From NCBI GenBank assembly GCA_026192395.1, contig WACF01000001.1:366977-430976 (forward strand): a stretch of DNA of 64,000 nt, read 5' to 3'. Numbering within the stretch: position 1 is the first letter of the stretch; each line of letters opens with the position of its first letter. A program made the position numbers and the translations under genes. This stretch comes from Proteobacteria bacterium 005FR1. GTDB lineage: Bacteria > Pseudomonadota > Gammaproteobacteria > Pseudomonadales > Cellvibrionaceae. This document shows positions 25,349 through 33,899 of the stretch, piece by piece. The notes under the pieces were generated by a model, which ran no database searches, was not told the DNA's origin, and was given only the letters and a program-made list of their open reading frames with translations.

Positions 25349-26332
25349 ATGGATTTCAATCTAAGCGACCAGGCGATCTTTATCGGAATGGTGTTTATCG
25401 CCAGTTTTCTGCTGGTGCAGAGTTTCGTCATTCCAACTTTTGGTGAAAACCGTAAGGCACATAAGCGCTTGCGTCAGCGGCTGCAGTCGGTGGCCGATTC
25501 GGCGGAATTGAACGAGGCCGTGGCACTGCTGCGCAGTCGCAAACACGCCAATCTTTCGCCCATGCAGCGCAAGCTCCAGGCTCTCCCCGGAATGAACGCC
25601 CTGGATCAACTGATCGAACAGGCGGGCAGGGAGGGTCTCGCTTACAAGCTGGCGGTGAAGTGCCTGGCTTTCGCCCTGGTTGGCGGATTTCTGGTCAATG
25701 CAATTTCGGGAAATGCACTGCTGGCCGTGATGGCTGCCGCTGCCGTGGGGGGGATGCCGATTGTTTCTCTAATGCGCGCACGGGCCCAGCGGCTTGCGAA
25801 ATTCGAGGAGCAGCTTCCCGACGCGCTGGTGATCATGTCCCGGGCACTGAAGGCGGGGCACCCTTTCGTGGATGCTCTAAATCTGGTCGCGGTGGAAATG
25901 ACTGATCCCATTGGTCCGGAATTTCGTAAAGTCTTTACCGAAATCAACTACGGCGGCGAAGTGCGCCATGCCTTGAATGGATTAATGGCGCGTGTAGGCA
26001 GCGTAACAGTCATGGTGTTTGTGACTTCGGTGCTTATCCAGAAGGAAACGGGCGGCAATCTGTCAGAGCTTCTCGAAAGCCTCGCCTCGGTGATTCGCGA
26101 ACGTTTTCGCTTTCATCGGAAATTGAAAACTCTGTCCGCCGAAGGGCGCCTCGCTGCCTGGATTCTCTCTTTATTGCCCTTCGGGTTGGCGGCAATCCTG
26201 AGCGTGGTCACTCCGAACTTTCTGCCGATGCTGGTCGACAATCCCTCGGGCCGGCAGCTTATCGGCGTTGCATTCGTTTTGACGGTAGTGGGGATTCTGT
26301 GGATGCGAAAAATTGTACGCATCGATGTGTAG
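25349..26332 (+). CDS. tadB: Tad inner-membrane platform protein TadB
   Basis: GspF-domain inner-membrane protein, 327 residues, with an N-terminal helix, paired central helices (about 105-140) and C-terminal helices (about 268-325). The T2SSF motif region reads EQLPDALVIMSRALKAGHPFVDALNLVAVEM. It forms the assembly platform with TadC. The start codon directly follows the tadA stop. Confidence 0.92.
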   Translation: MDFNLSDQAIFIGMVFIASFLLVQSFVIPTFGENRKAHKRLRQRLQSVADSAELNEAVALLRSRKHANLSPMQRKLQALPGMNALDQLIEQAGREGLAYKLAVKCLAFALVGGFLVNAISGNALLAVMAAAAVGGMPIVSLMRARAQRLAKFEEQLPDALVIMSRALKAGHPFVDALNLVAVEMTDPIGPEFRKVFTEINYGGEVRHALNGLMARVGSVTVMVFVTSVLIQKETGGNLSELLESLASVIRERFRFHRKLKTLSAEGRLAAWILSLLPFGLAAILSVVTPNFLPMLVDNPSGRQLIGVAFVLTVVGILWMRKIVRIDV

Positions 26333-26363
26333 AGTACAAACACGGTAGTACAGGAAGGTTTAA

Positions 26364-27374
26364 ATGGACTTACTTTCACAACTTCAGGCACTGATCAGTC
26401 AGTTTATCGCTGACCCGGAAATGGCGCAACTTGGCTTCATGGTCATGATGGGGCTTGCAGTTTTTGCATTCATGATGGCGGGCCTGCTGATCTATATGGG
26501 CCTGAGTAACCCAGTTCGCCGTCGCGTTCAGCAGCTGGAGCCGCAACTCGTGGGGGCAAGCACAGGATCGGGAAACTCAGCGGCTGGGGCAAAGCCAGCT
26601 GCATCTGCAGCCCCGTCCCGCGTTCTGAAATTGGTTGCGCCGATGGGCCATCGATTGATGCCGGAGGACGAGGCGGCTCGCAGCAGGACTGCGGATCGCC
26701 TGAACCACGCCGGTTTTCGAGCGCCCGGCGCGATGAATACCTATTATGGGGTCAAACTTGCCCTCTCTCTTTTCTTGCCTACCATTGCACTGCTGATTAC
26801 GTCTGCCATGGATCTCCCGCCGAACGCCGTTTTCCTTTTGGCAATCTCCGCAGGAATAGTGGGCTTTGTTGGGCCGAGCTTCTGGCTCGACAAGGCTGTG
26901 AAGCGCCGAACCACCAGCCTGCGACGGGGGCTGCCGGACACGCTCGACCTCATGGTGGTTTGTACCGAGGCAGGCCTGGGCCTCGCTGCGGCCATCCAGC
27001 GGGTTGCCGGTGATCTCGAAATCAGTCAGCCGGAACTGTCCCATGAGCTGAAGATGTTCGGCATGCAAACGAGGGCGGGAATGGATACGCGCAGCGCACT
27101 GAAGGACCTTGAGGATCGTTGCGGTGTGGAGGACATACGCGGACTCGTTACGAGCCTGATTCAGAGCATGCGATTTGGAACCAGTATCGCGTCGACGCTG
27201 CGAATCTATGCATCGGAGCTTCGCGACAAGCGCACCCAGGAAGCGGAAGAAAAGGCGGCGAAGGTCAGCACAAAAATGCTTTTCCCATTGGTGTTCTGTG
27301 TGCTGCCGAGTTTCTTTGTAGTGGCAATCGGTCCGCCGCTGCTGGGCGCCATGGAAGCAATGGCGGGCCGCTAA
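26364..27374 (+). CDS. tadC: Tad inner-membrane platform protein TadC
   Basis: Second GspF-domain protein, 336 residues. It has an N-terminal helix (about 25-47), a Gly/Ala/Ser-rich linker, two central helices (about 128-175), the signature GLPDTLDLMVVCTEAGLGLAAAIQRVA, and a C-terminal helix (about 305-330). Expected to pair with TadB under TadA. The spacing of 31 bp and AGGAAGG ribosome site fit an operon gene. Confidence 0.92.
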   Translation: MDLLSQLQALISQFIADPEMAQLGFMVMMGLAVFAFMMAGLLIYMGLSNPVRRRVQQLEPQLVGASTGSGNSAAGAKPAASAAPSRVLKLVAPMGHRLMPEDEAARSRTADRLNHAGFRAPGAMNTYYGVKLALSLFLPTIALLITSAMDLPPNAVFLLAISAGIVGFVGPSFWLDKAVKRRTTSLRRGLPDTLDLMVVCTEAGLGLAAAIQRVAGDLEISQPELSHELKMFGMQTRAGMDTRSALKDLEDRCGVEDIRGLVTSLIQSMRFGTSIASTLRIYASELRDKRTQEAEEKAAKVSTKMLFPLVFCVLPSFFVVAIGPPLLGAMEAMAGR

Positions 27375-27406
27375 AGAGCACTTGAGATCATCATAGGGAG
27401 ATGTGA

Positions 27407-28345
27407 ATGAAAACAGTCGAGGTTTGCCACAGAAGAAGACTGGGGATATTTGGCGTCTGCGTTCTACTGCTTAGTGGCTGCGCGAGCACCCCGTCATCGC
27501 AGTCAGCGGGTGACGAGTTCGGAATGTTCTATGATGGCAATTCGGATACCGCCTACGCCACGGCCTTCCCGGTAGCATCGGCGGAAGAAGCGTATCGTAA
27601 CGGCGATGCTGCACTGCGAAGTGGTGATCAGGACAGGGCATTGTTCGAATATATCCGTGGACTTCGCCTGCAGGAAAAACCTGAGCTAAGCGTCCTTTAT
27701 AAGATCGGCAGTATTCATCATGGCCGTGGCAATCACCGCCTCGCCGCACTGGCATACCGCTGGGTTTTAGAAGAACAAGAGCTGCACGTGGAGGCCGGAA
27801 CCGGGATGGGCATGATTCTTCTGGAGCAGCGGCAGTACGACGCAGCGCGAGAGCATTTGCAACTGGTGGTCAGTTCCGGGCGGGCACCATGGCGTGCTCA
27901 TAACGGACTCGGCATCATCGCGGACATGCATAGTGAATTCGAAGCCGCAGAAGAACACTATCGCAATGCGCTGCAGGCGAGTCCGAATTCTTCCACCATT
28001 TTCAACAATCTGGGGTACTCTCGCTATCTTGCCGGAGACTGGGACGGCGCCGCGGCTGCGCTGCAAAATGCTTTGCGGATCAATGGCAACTACGAGCGGG
28101 CTTGGCGTAATCTGGGGCTGGTTTACGCCAGGCAGAAAAAATATGACCGTGCCCTGGAGGCGCTGGAGCGCACCAGCGACGCTGCGGAGGCGCACAATGA
28201 CGTGGGCTTTGTGGCGATGCTCGAGGGAGACTATGTGCGCGCGCTCTCTTTCTTTGAAAAAGCCATGCGTCTGTCACCGGCCTTTTATGTCGTGGCCAGC
28301 GAAAACGCCGAGAACGTCAGGCGCATGTTAAACCGCAACAACTAA
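27407..28345 (+). CDS. tadD: TPR lipoprotein TadD
   Basis: Outer-membrane-associated lipoprotein of 312 residues with a lipobox LLSGC (Cys near residue 25) and at least four tetratricopeptide repeats between about 60 and 300 (for example SPNSSTIFNNLGYSRYLAGDWDGA and NYERAWRNLGLVYARQKKYDRA). TadD assists assembly or targeting of the Tad secretin. Ribosome site GGGAGATG before the ATG. Confidence 0.88.
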   Translation: MKTVEVCHRRRLGIFGVCVLLLSGCASTPSSQSAGDEFGMFYDGNSDTAYATAFPVASAEEAYRNGDAALRSGDQDRALFEYIRGLRLQEKPELSVLYKIGSIHHGRGNHRLAALAYRWVLEEQELHVEAGTGMGMILLEQRQYDAAREHLQLVVSSGRAPWRAHNGLGIIADMHSEFEAAEEHYRNALQASPNSSTIFNNLGYSRYLAGDWDGAAAALQNALRINGNYERAWRNLGLVYARQKKYDRALEALERTSDAAEAHNDVGFVAMLEGDYVRALSFFEKAMRLSPAFYVVASENAENVRRMLNRNN

Positions 28346-28368
28346 TTACGCTTCGACAGGAGGTCATC

Positions 28369-28824
28369 GTGGTCAGGTCGCTGCGCTACCAGCAGGGAAC
28401 CGAGGTGGTGGAATTCGCCATCGTCTCGGGTCTGCTGTTTCTTATTCTGTTCGGCATCATAGAATTCAGCGTCGCGCTATTCGATAAGGCCACGCTGACC
28501 AACGCCAGTCGGGAGGGGGCGCGAACGGGAATCTTGTTTCGTACCGGTGACCGTTTCATTGGCAGCATGGGAACTGAGGACGCAATTGTCCAACAGGCGG
28601 TTCAGGACTATGCGCAGGCCTATCTCCTCTCTCTGGGTGGGCCGGCCACCCTCGATGTGCAGATCCAACGTGTAGATCTTTCGGGCGATGGTAATTTCAA
28701 CGCCGGCGATGAGCTGATTGTGACGGTCAACTACCCCTACGATTGGCTGATTTTGCCTGGTTTCATAGGCACCCTGGGAGGAACCCTGAACCTGTCGTCA
28801 ACCTCAGTGATGCGAGCGGAGTAG
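28369..28824 (+). CDS. tadE: TadE-like pseudopilin
   Basis: A 151-residue minor pilin-like protein starting at GTG 28369 after ACAGGAGG. The N-terminal EVVEFAIVSGLLFLILFGIIEFSVALFDKATLTNASREGARTG, given here for its hydrophobic helix and the TadE NASREGAR signature, defines the family. TadE is processed by TadV and incorporated at the pilus base or tip. Confidence 0.9.
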   Translation: MVRSLRYQQGTEVVEFAIVSGLLFLILFGIIEFSVALFDKATLTNASREGARTGILFRTGDRFIGSMGTEDAIVQQAVQDYAQAYLLSLGGPATLDVQIQRVDLSGDGNFNAGDELIVTVNYPYDWLILPGFIGTLGGTLNLSSTSVMRAE

Positions 28825-28832
28825 GTGAGATC

Positions 28833-30062
28833 ATGGAGACTTTCAAACTTGGAAGCAATCGGCGCGGACAGGAAGGTCTATCCACTGTACTCTTTGCGAT
28901 AGCGCTGTTCATGATTCTCGCCCTCACCGCCTTGGCTGTGGATGGCGGCAACCTGTTCGTTGCCAGGAATGAACTTCAAAACGCCGCGGACGCCGGTGCA
29001 TTGGCCGGTGCAAGGGTGCTCTACACGGATGATGGCAGCTCTGTAAATGCGGGCGCGAACGCGGTGGCACAAGATGCAGCAATGGCCAATGACAGCCAGG
29101 GTGCAGCCGTGGAAGTCATCAGCGTTCAGCGCGGTCACTGGAGTTTTGCGACGCGAACATTTACTGCCAACCCATCGCTCGAACCGGTGGACCTTTTTTC
29201 CGCGACTACCGAAGAGCTCGATCTCAACCTCAACTTTATCAATGCCGTGGAGGTGATCACCGCACGGGAAGCTACGCCGGTGCAGGCATTCTTCGGCACT
29301 GTCTTGGGCTTCGACAGTTACTCCATGCGTTCGCGTGCAGTGGCGTACATCGGCTTTGCGAGTTCCCTGCGTCCGGAAGACGCGGACCAGCCGATCGGGC
29401 TGTGCAGGCAGCAGCTGGTAAACCCGGACGGCTCATACGATTGCAGCGTCGGAACGATGATACCGGCAACCACCGACACCGGGGGCTGGACCAATTTCGA
29501 GCAGAACGTCGACGGGGCAGCGAGTTCGAATGAGATCCGTGACCTGGTTTGTGGGGACGGCAATCCCCTCGAGCTTTTTTATGGAGAACCCATGCAGACC
29601 ACCAACGGACAGGTGCAGTCAGCCTTTCAGGCGTTTTGGGAGTGCTGGGTGGATCAAACGGACCGTCAGCGGTTGTGGAACATGACCCTGCCCGTTCTTG
29701 ACTGCCCGGATGGTTCGGTGGGGCCTACCAACGACCTGGTCGGGGCCGTCAACGTCAACGTGGTTTGGGTAGTGAATCAGAACCCTGAAGTATATGACGA
29801 CGCACCGACTCAGATGGAATTGCCACCAGACAATAGTGACGGCGTTTCACCTGGCTCATGGACCAACAGCGGTACGGATGGACAGGCTCGCTGGAATGAT
29901 TTTGCTACCGACTTCAACCTCCAGGACTCCGACGGGACACCCGCGGACATGCGGCAGAAAACGATATACTTCCTTCCCGACTGCTCTTATCACGAACCAA
30001 AAGGCAATACAGGTGGCGAGAACTACGGCGTACTCGCCCGAATCCCGGTACTGGTCGACTGA
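28833..30062 (+). CDS. tadG: TadG-like pilus-associated protein
   Basis: A 409-residue protein from ATG 28833, nine bases after the tadE stop and behind GTAGGTGAG. The N-terminal helix and TadG/TadE-like domain read LSTVLFAIALFMILALTALAVDGGNLFVARNELQNAADAGALAGAR in parts: a membrane helix, then VDGGNLF and LQNAADAGALAGA. The remaining 330 residues are a Cys-containing extracytoplasmic domain without recognised motif. Last gene of the cluster; ends five bases from the convergent AraC-type gene. Confidence 0.85.
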   Translation: METFKLGSNRRGQEGLSTVLFAIALFMILALTALAVDGGNLFVARNELQNAADAGALAGARVLYTDDGSSVNAGANAVAQDAAMANDSQGAAVEVISVQRGHWSFATRTFTANPSLEPVDLFSATTEELDLNLNFINAVEVITAREATPVQAFFGTVLGFDSYSMRSRAVAYIGFASSLRPEDADQPIGLCRQQLVNPDGSYDCSVGTMIPATTDTGGWTNFEQNVDGAASSNEIRDLVCGDGNPLELFYGEPMQTTNGQVQSAFQAFWECWVDQTDRQRLWNMTLPVLDCPDGSVGPTNDLVGAVNVNVVWVVNQNPEVYDDAPTQMELPPDNSDGVSPGSWTNSGTDGQARWNDFATDFNLQDSDGTPADMRQKTIYFLPDCSYHEPKGNTGGENYGVLARIPVLVD

Positions 30063-30067
30063 CAGGA

Positions 30068-30952
30068 TCAGAGTTCAGGTGAAGGTTTCTCGCCAACGAA
30101 CGCTTTCGAGTAGCTGGTGGAGACCTGCTCCGTTTCAATCGAAGCAGGGCGCCTGCTCGTTTGACTTTTTCCGTCCGGGTTGGTCCGGTAGCGCGAGGGT
30201 GGCAGGCCTACATAACGTTGAAACACGCGCGTGAAGTAGGACAGGTCCTGGAAACCGACGGTAAAACACACGTCGGTGACCGAGGCTTTGGGGTTTTCCA
30301 GCAAACGCTTTGCTTCTTCTATTCGCCGCGAGATCAGGTACTCCTGGAAGGTTACTCGAGTAAGGCGTTTGAAGAGCCGGCTGAACTGAAAGGTGCTCAG
30401 ACCGAATGAGTGAGCGACGTCCGCCTGCACGATTTTCTTGTGCAGGTTCGCATCCAGATAGCTTAATGCACGTTCGAGAATTGATTGCTCTTCACTGCCA
30501 CCACCGCATCGCAGCCTTGCTTCCGGTGGAATGGTGTTTTTGAGCTGAGGAAAGCTTCGGGCGGTGTGGCTTCCCTTTCCGAATCCATGGAGAGTGTCGA
30601 CCACAGCGACAAGTCTGGCGGTATCCACCGGCTGCACAAAATAATCCCAGACCCGGGTACGAAAGGCCCAGACAGCGAGCTGCTCGGAATGCGCCTGAGT
30701 GACCATCAGCAGGGGTACCGAAGGGGCGAGTTGCTTGGTCAGACGCAAATCAGCCAGGCCAAACAGGTCAGGGTAGTCGTATTGGAAAATGACCGTGACC
30801 GGCGTGTGTTTCTCAATTGTTTTCACCGGATTCTGGCCGACGGTGACATACACCAGTCGGTAACCTTTCGCCCTGAGTGCTTCGGTGTAACTGCTTCTTA
30901 TATTTTCGTGAAGATTGCGGAGGACAATGACGATACAGCCAGAACAATCCAT
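30068..30952 (-). CDS. AraC-family regulator with degenerate receiver domain
   Basis: A 294-residue regulator. Residues 1-120 fold like a response-regulator receiver, but the expected phospho-Asp aligns with Gln in VIFQYDYPD and the conserved Lys of the KP motif is Gln in FVQPVD, so phosphorylation is unlikely. Residues about 155-255 are an AraC DNA-binding domain (two helix-turn-helix units ending in VGFQDLSYFTRVFQRYVGLPPSRYR). It converges on the tad cluster with five bases between, and may regulate it; that is inference from position. Confidence 0.85.
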   Translation of the reverse strand: MDCSGCIVIVLRNLHENIRSSYTEALRAKGYRLVYVTVGQNPVKTIEKHTPVTVIFQYDYPDLFGLADLRLTKQLAPSVPLLMVTQAHSEQLAVWAFRTRVWDYFVQPVDTARLVAVVDTLHGFGKGSHTARSFPQLKNTIPPEARLRCGGGSEEQSILERALSYLDANLHKKIVQADVAHSFGLSTFQFSRLFKRLTRVTFQEYLISRRIEEAKRLLENPKASVTDVCFTVGFQDLSYFTRVFQRYVGLPPSRYRTNPDGKSQTSRRPASIETEQVSTSYSKAFVGEKPSPEL

Positions 30953-31429
30953 GTCTCTGCCTTTTTTTCAGGTTCTTGTTCGGCGAATGCGACAAAGCGC
31001 CTTCCTGGCGCTTTTAAGCCGCGTTCACTTCGACGTTTTGCAGGATGTTGGCGAGGATGCCAGTATATTCATTTATCTTAATAGCTAAGCATTAGCTCTA
31101 AAGCAAAAACGAGACCTTCCGCACGCAAGTGGTGTAATCCACAGTAGCGCCAGCTTTCATTTTTTGTCCGCGTTCTATTTAGCGTCAGAAAACTGTAAGC
31201 CTTACATCGCTGTTTGCAAAGTGAGGGAAACGACAGGCCGTTGATATTGTCGTGCGCGTGATCAGGAACCTGTAGTTCTGCGCCAAACAGCTTTCCCCTT
31301 TCAACGATAAAGCATATGTCAGAGCCGCCATCCTGGTCAGGGCTTGCATCAGGCGGGTGTAAGTCCATGCCGGTTGAAATGCGATAGGCGGCGCAGGGGG
31401 TTCCCTTCGGTCCCGTCGTTTTGCCAGTC
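30953..31429. other. AT-rich gene-free region
   Basis: About 480 bp between two minus-strand genes, more AT-rich than the surroundings. Minus-strand frames here (up to 146 codons, overlapping the GH65 gene) lack a ribosome site and known domains. A 6-bp dyad around a 3-bp gap (AGCTAA/TTAGCT, 31083-31097) is the only structured element seen. It should contain the promoter of the AraC-type gene. Confidence 0.5.
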
Positions 31430-33850
31430 TCATTTACGTTCACCGAGGCTGAAAGAGACTTGTTGACCTTCGTCCATTTCATACACAGTGCCGTGAAAGC
31501 CGACTCGCGCTGGCGCATGCCGGCCCTTTTCTAACGAGACGGAGAGTGTATGGTGGTTGACCTGAATCGCCAGCCAATGGCCACGGTAGCGGACAGTGAA
31601 ATTGAGTTGTTCGAGGTCGTCCGGCAATACGGGATTGAGCCACAGAACGCCGTGGCGCATCTCGAGTCCTGTATAGCAGCGCTGCATCAAATCGACCGAG
31701 CTGGCCATCGCACCCATGTGGATGCCCTCGGCCGTGGTGCCACCCTGGATGTCATCGATGTCACTGGCTAGTACATCCTTGAAAAGATGCCATGATTTCT
31801 CGCGCTGAGTACGGGCCAGCACCCAGGCGTGTACCACCCGGCTAAGGCTGGAACCGTGAGAGGTACGTGCGAGGTAATACTGCACATTGCGCGGGATGAA
31901 GTGCGGGTCGAAGTCGTAGCCCAGTCGCTCGAAGTTCTCCTTGAGTTCTTCGGCGGAAAATAAAAAGAACAGCATGAGTACATCGGCCTGCTTGGTGGCC
32001 CGATAGCGATTGGGGTCGTCGTTTTCCGCTTCCAGAACTCTATCCAGCCGTTGGATGTCGCCGTGCCGGTTGCACAGTTCGTCCCAGTCTAGTTCTTCGA
32101 GAGCATCCCAGCCTTCGAACTGGCTGACGATATGGTCTTCGTGGAAGGGCACGTACATCAGTCTGCTCACTTCATTCCAGTGGCGCAGATCTTCGTCAGA
32201 AACCCTCAGCGATTCCAGCAGTTCGGCTCTCTCGTCTTCGCCTAGCAAATCCAGCGTGACTTCGGCCGTGTGCAGAACCCAACTGGCCATGACGTTGGTG
32301 TAGGCGTTGTTGTCCAGCCCGGGATGATCGCCGCCGGGGTACTGGGTGTGGAATTCGTCGGGGCCGACCACGCCGCGTATTTCGTAGCGACCGCGCGCGG
32401 TATTGAAAACGGCGATGCTGGCCCAGAAGCGCGCAATCTCCACCAGCAACTCCGCGCCATAAAATGTCATGAACTCCAGATCGCCGGTGGCCTGATAGTA
32501 CTGCCAGACATTAAAGGCGATGGCGGCGTTCACGTGACGTTGGCGATGGGTGTTATCCGCGATCCAGCGTCCGGACTTCGGATTCAGATGCAAGGCCTGG
32601 CTTTCCTCGCGACCATCACTGCCGCTTTGCCAGGGAAACATGGCTCCTCGATAGCCTTCCTGCTTCGCCGCGTATCGCGCTTCGCTCAATCGGCGGTAGC
32701 GGTAGAGGAGCAGTGAGCGGCTCAACTCCGGTAGGCGCAGGTTAAGGAAGGGAAAGGTAAACAGTTCGTCCCAGAAAACATGCCCACGGTAAGCTTCGCC
32801 ATGCAGACCGCGCGCGGGAATGCCGACGTCTCGGCCGATGCTGTTGGTGGAAATCGTTTGCAGCATATGGAAGATGTGCAGACGCAATACCGGTTGGGTG
32901 TAGCTGTGCTGTCCGGATAGCGTCAGATCCGCTCGGCTCCAGAGCTTCCGCCAGGCCAGTTCGTGGCGTTCGCGAAGAGAATCGAAATCCGGTAACCGAT
33001 GGATGGTCTTGCAGGTTTCGGCGCAGGGCTCGCTCAGCGCGAAGTCCCGCGAGCTGAACATTGTCAGCACCTTTTCGATGCGCACCGGCTTCCTCGCGGA
33101 GCATGAAAGTGTCAGGTGCTGGGCAATACGGTTGCTTTCGGAGGCAGTCCTTCGCTCCAGCGAAGCCGGCTCTCCGTCGATGGTGGCGCGCGTTCGAACC
33201 GCTTGTGCAAGGACGATGTGCGATTGCCGGGTTTGGCTGACGAGAAAGATCGCATCTTCACCGGCGATACCGCAGCCGAGGATGCTCAGATGGTGACCAT
33301 TCAATTCGCGGTAGCGAGCCACGCCATCGTTGGACACGTCGCCGTCAATACCGGAACGGATCTCGATTTTACCGGACCAGTTCAGCGGTGTGAGCAGCCA
33401 GTCGATCGCCGCCACATGGCCATCGCTCATGTGAACAAAGCGACTGGTTTCGAGGAGGAATTCCCGATCATTGTGGTCGCGGAAGTGCACCTTGCGATGA
33501 AGCAGGCCACGATAGAAATCGAGCCGCTGCTCGTACTCGAGAATGTCCATCGCCTCAAAGTCAAACCACTCGCAGCCTTCGCAGCGGAAAGACAGCGGCA
33601 GCCAGTTGGGCCAATTCACGAGATCTTCACTTTCTACGATCTTGCCCGCGACTTCGCTTTCCAACCGGTTGTAGCCGCCAGCGAGATAGGTGGCCGGATA
33701 ATGGGGCCCGCGGGCGTAGACCTCTTCGGCGGCACCGCGGGTGGCGAAGTGCCCGTTACCCAATGTGGTCAGCGCTTCGCGCAATGCCTGCTCGGCAGGA
33801 TCCCAGCCGCGATATACGAGTTCCCAGTCGCTAAAGTGGCGCTCCGACAT
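31430..33850 (-). CDS. glycoside hydrolase family 65 protein (disaccharide phosphorylase/hydrolase)
   Basis: An 806-residue cytoplasmic GH65 enzyme. An N-terminal beta-sandwich (about 1-280) precedes an (alpha/alpha)6 barrel with HVFWDELF at 357-364, the catalytic acid Glu499 in GVVGPDEFH and the phosphate/substrate segment ATKQADVLML. Related enzymes reversibly phosphorolyse maltose, trehalose or kojibiose to beta-glucose 1-phosphate; the substrate cannot be assigned from sequence alone. No beta-phosphoglucomutase is adjacent, which is unusual for GH65. It lies 49 bp downstream of ppsA on the same strand. Confidence 0.88.
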   Translation of the reverse strand: MSERHFSDWELVYRGWDPAEQALREALTTLGNGHFATRGAAEEVYARGPHYPATYLAGGYNRLESEVAGKIVESEDLVNWPNWLPLSFRCEGCEWFDFEAMDILEYEQRLDFYRGLLHRKVHFRDHNDREFLLETSRFVHMSDGHVAAIDWLLTPLNWSGKIEIRSGIDGDVSNDGVARYRELNGHHLSILGCGIAGEDAIFLVSQTRQSHIVLAQAVRTRATIDGEPASLERRTASESNRIAQHLTLSCSARKPVRIEKVLTMFSSRDFALSEPCAETCKTIHRLPDFDSLRERHELAWRKLWSRADLTLSGQHSYTQPVLRLHIFHMLQTISTNSIGRDVGIPARGLHGEAYRGHVFWDELFTFPFLNLRLPELSRSLLLYRYRRLSEARYAAKQEGYRGAMFPWQSGSDGREESQALHLNPKSGRWIADNTHRQRHVNAAIAFNVWQYYQATGDLEFMTFYGAELLVEIARFWASIAVFNTARGRYEIRGVVGPDEFHTQYPGGDHPGLDNNAYTNVMASWVLHTAEVTLDLLGEDERAELLESLRVSDEDLRHWNEVSRLMYVPFHEDHIVSQFEGWDALEELDWDELCNRHGDIQRLDRVLEAENDDPNRYRATKQADVLMLFFLFSAEELKENFERLGYDFDPHFIPRNVQYYLARTSHGSSLSRVVHAWVLARTQREKSWHLFKDVLASDIDDIQGGTTAEGIHMGAMASSVDLMQRCYTGLEMRHGVLWLNPVLPDDLEQLNFTVRYRGHWLAIQVNHHTLSVSLEKGRHAPARVGFHGTVYEMDEGQQVSFSLGERK

Positions 33851-33899
33851 TCAGCTTCTGATCTCCAGATCCTTGGGGATGAGGTTTTCTTGCTCCGGC

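Noticed and set aside
31078-31518. A 146-codon minus-strand open frame
   Set aside because: It overlaps the 3' end of the GH65 gene, has no ribosome site and shows no domain; left as unsupported.
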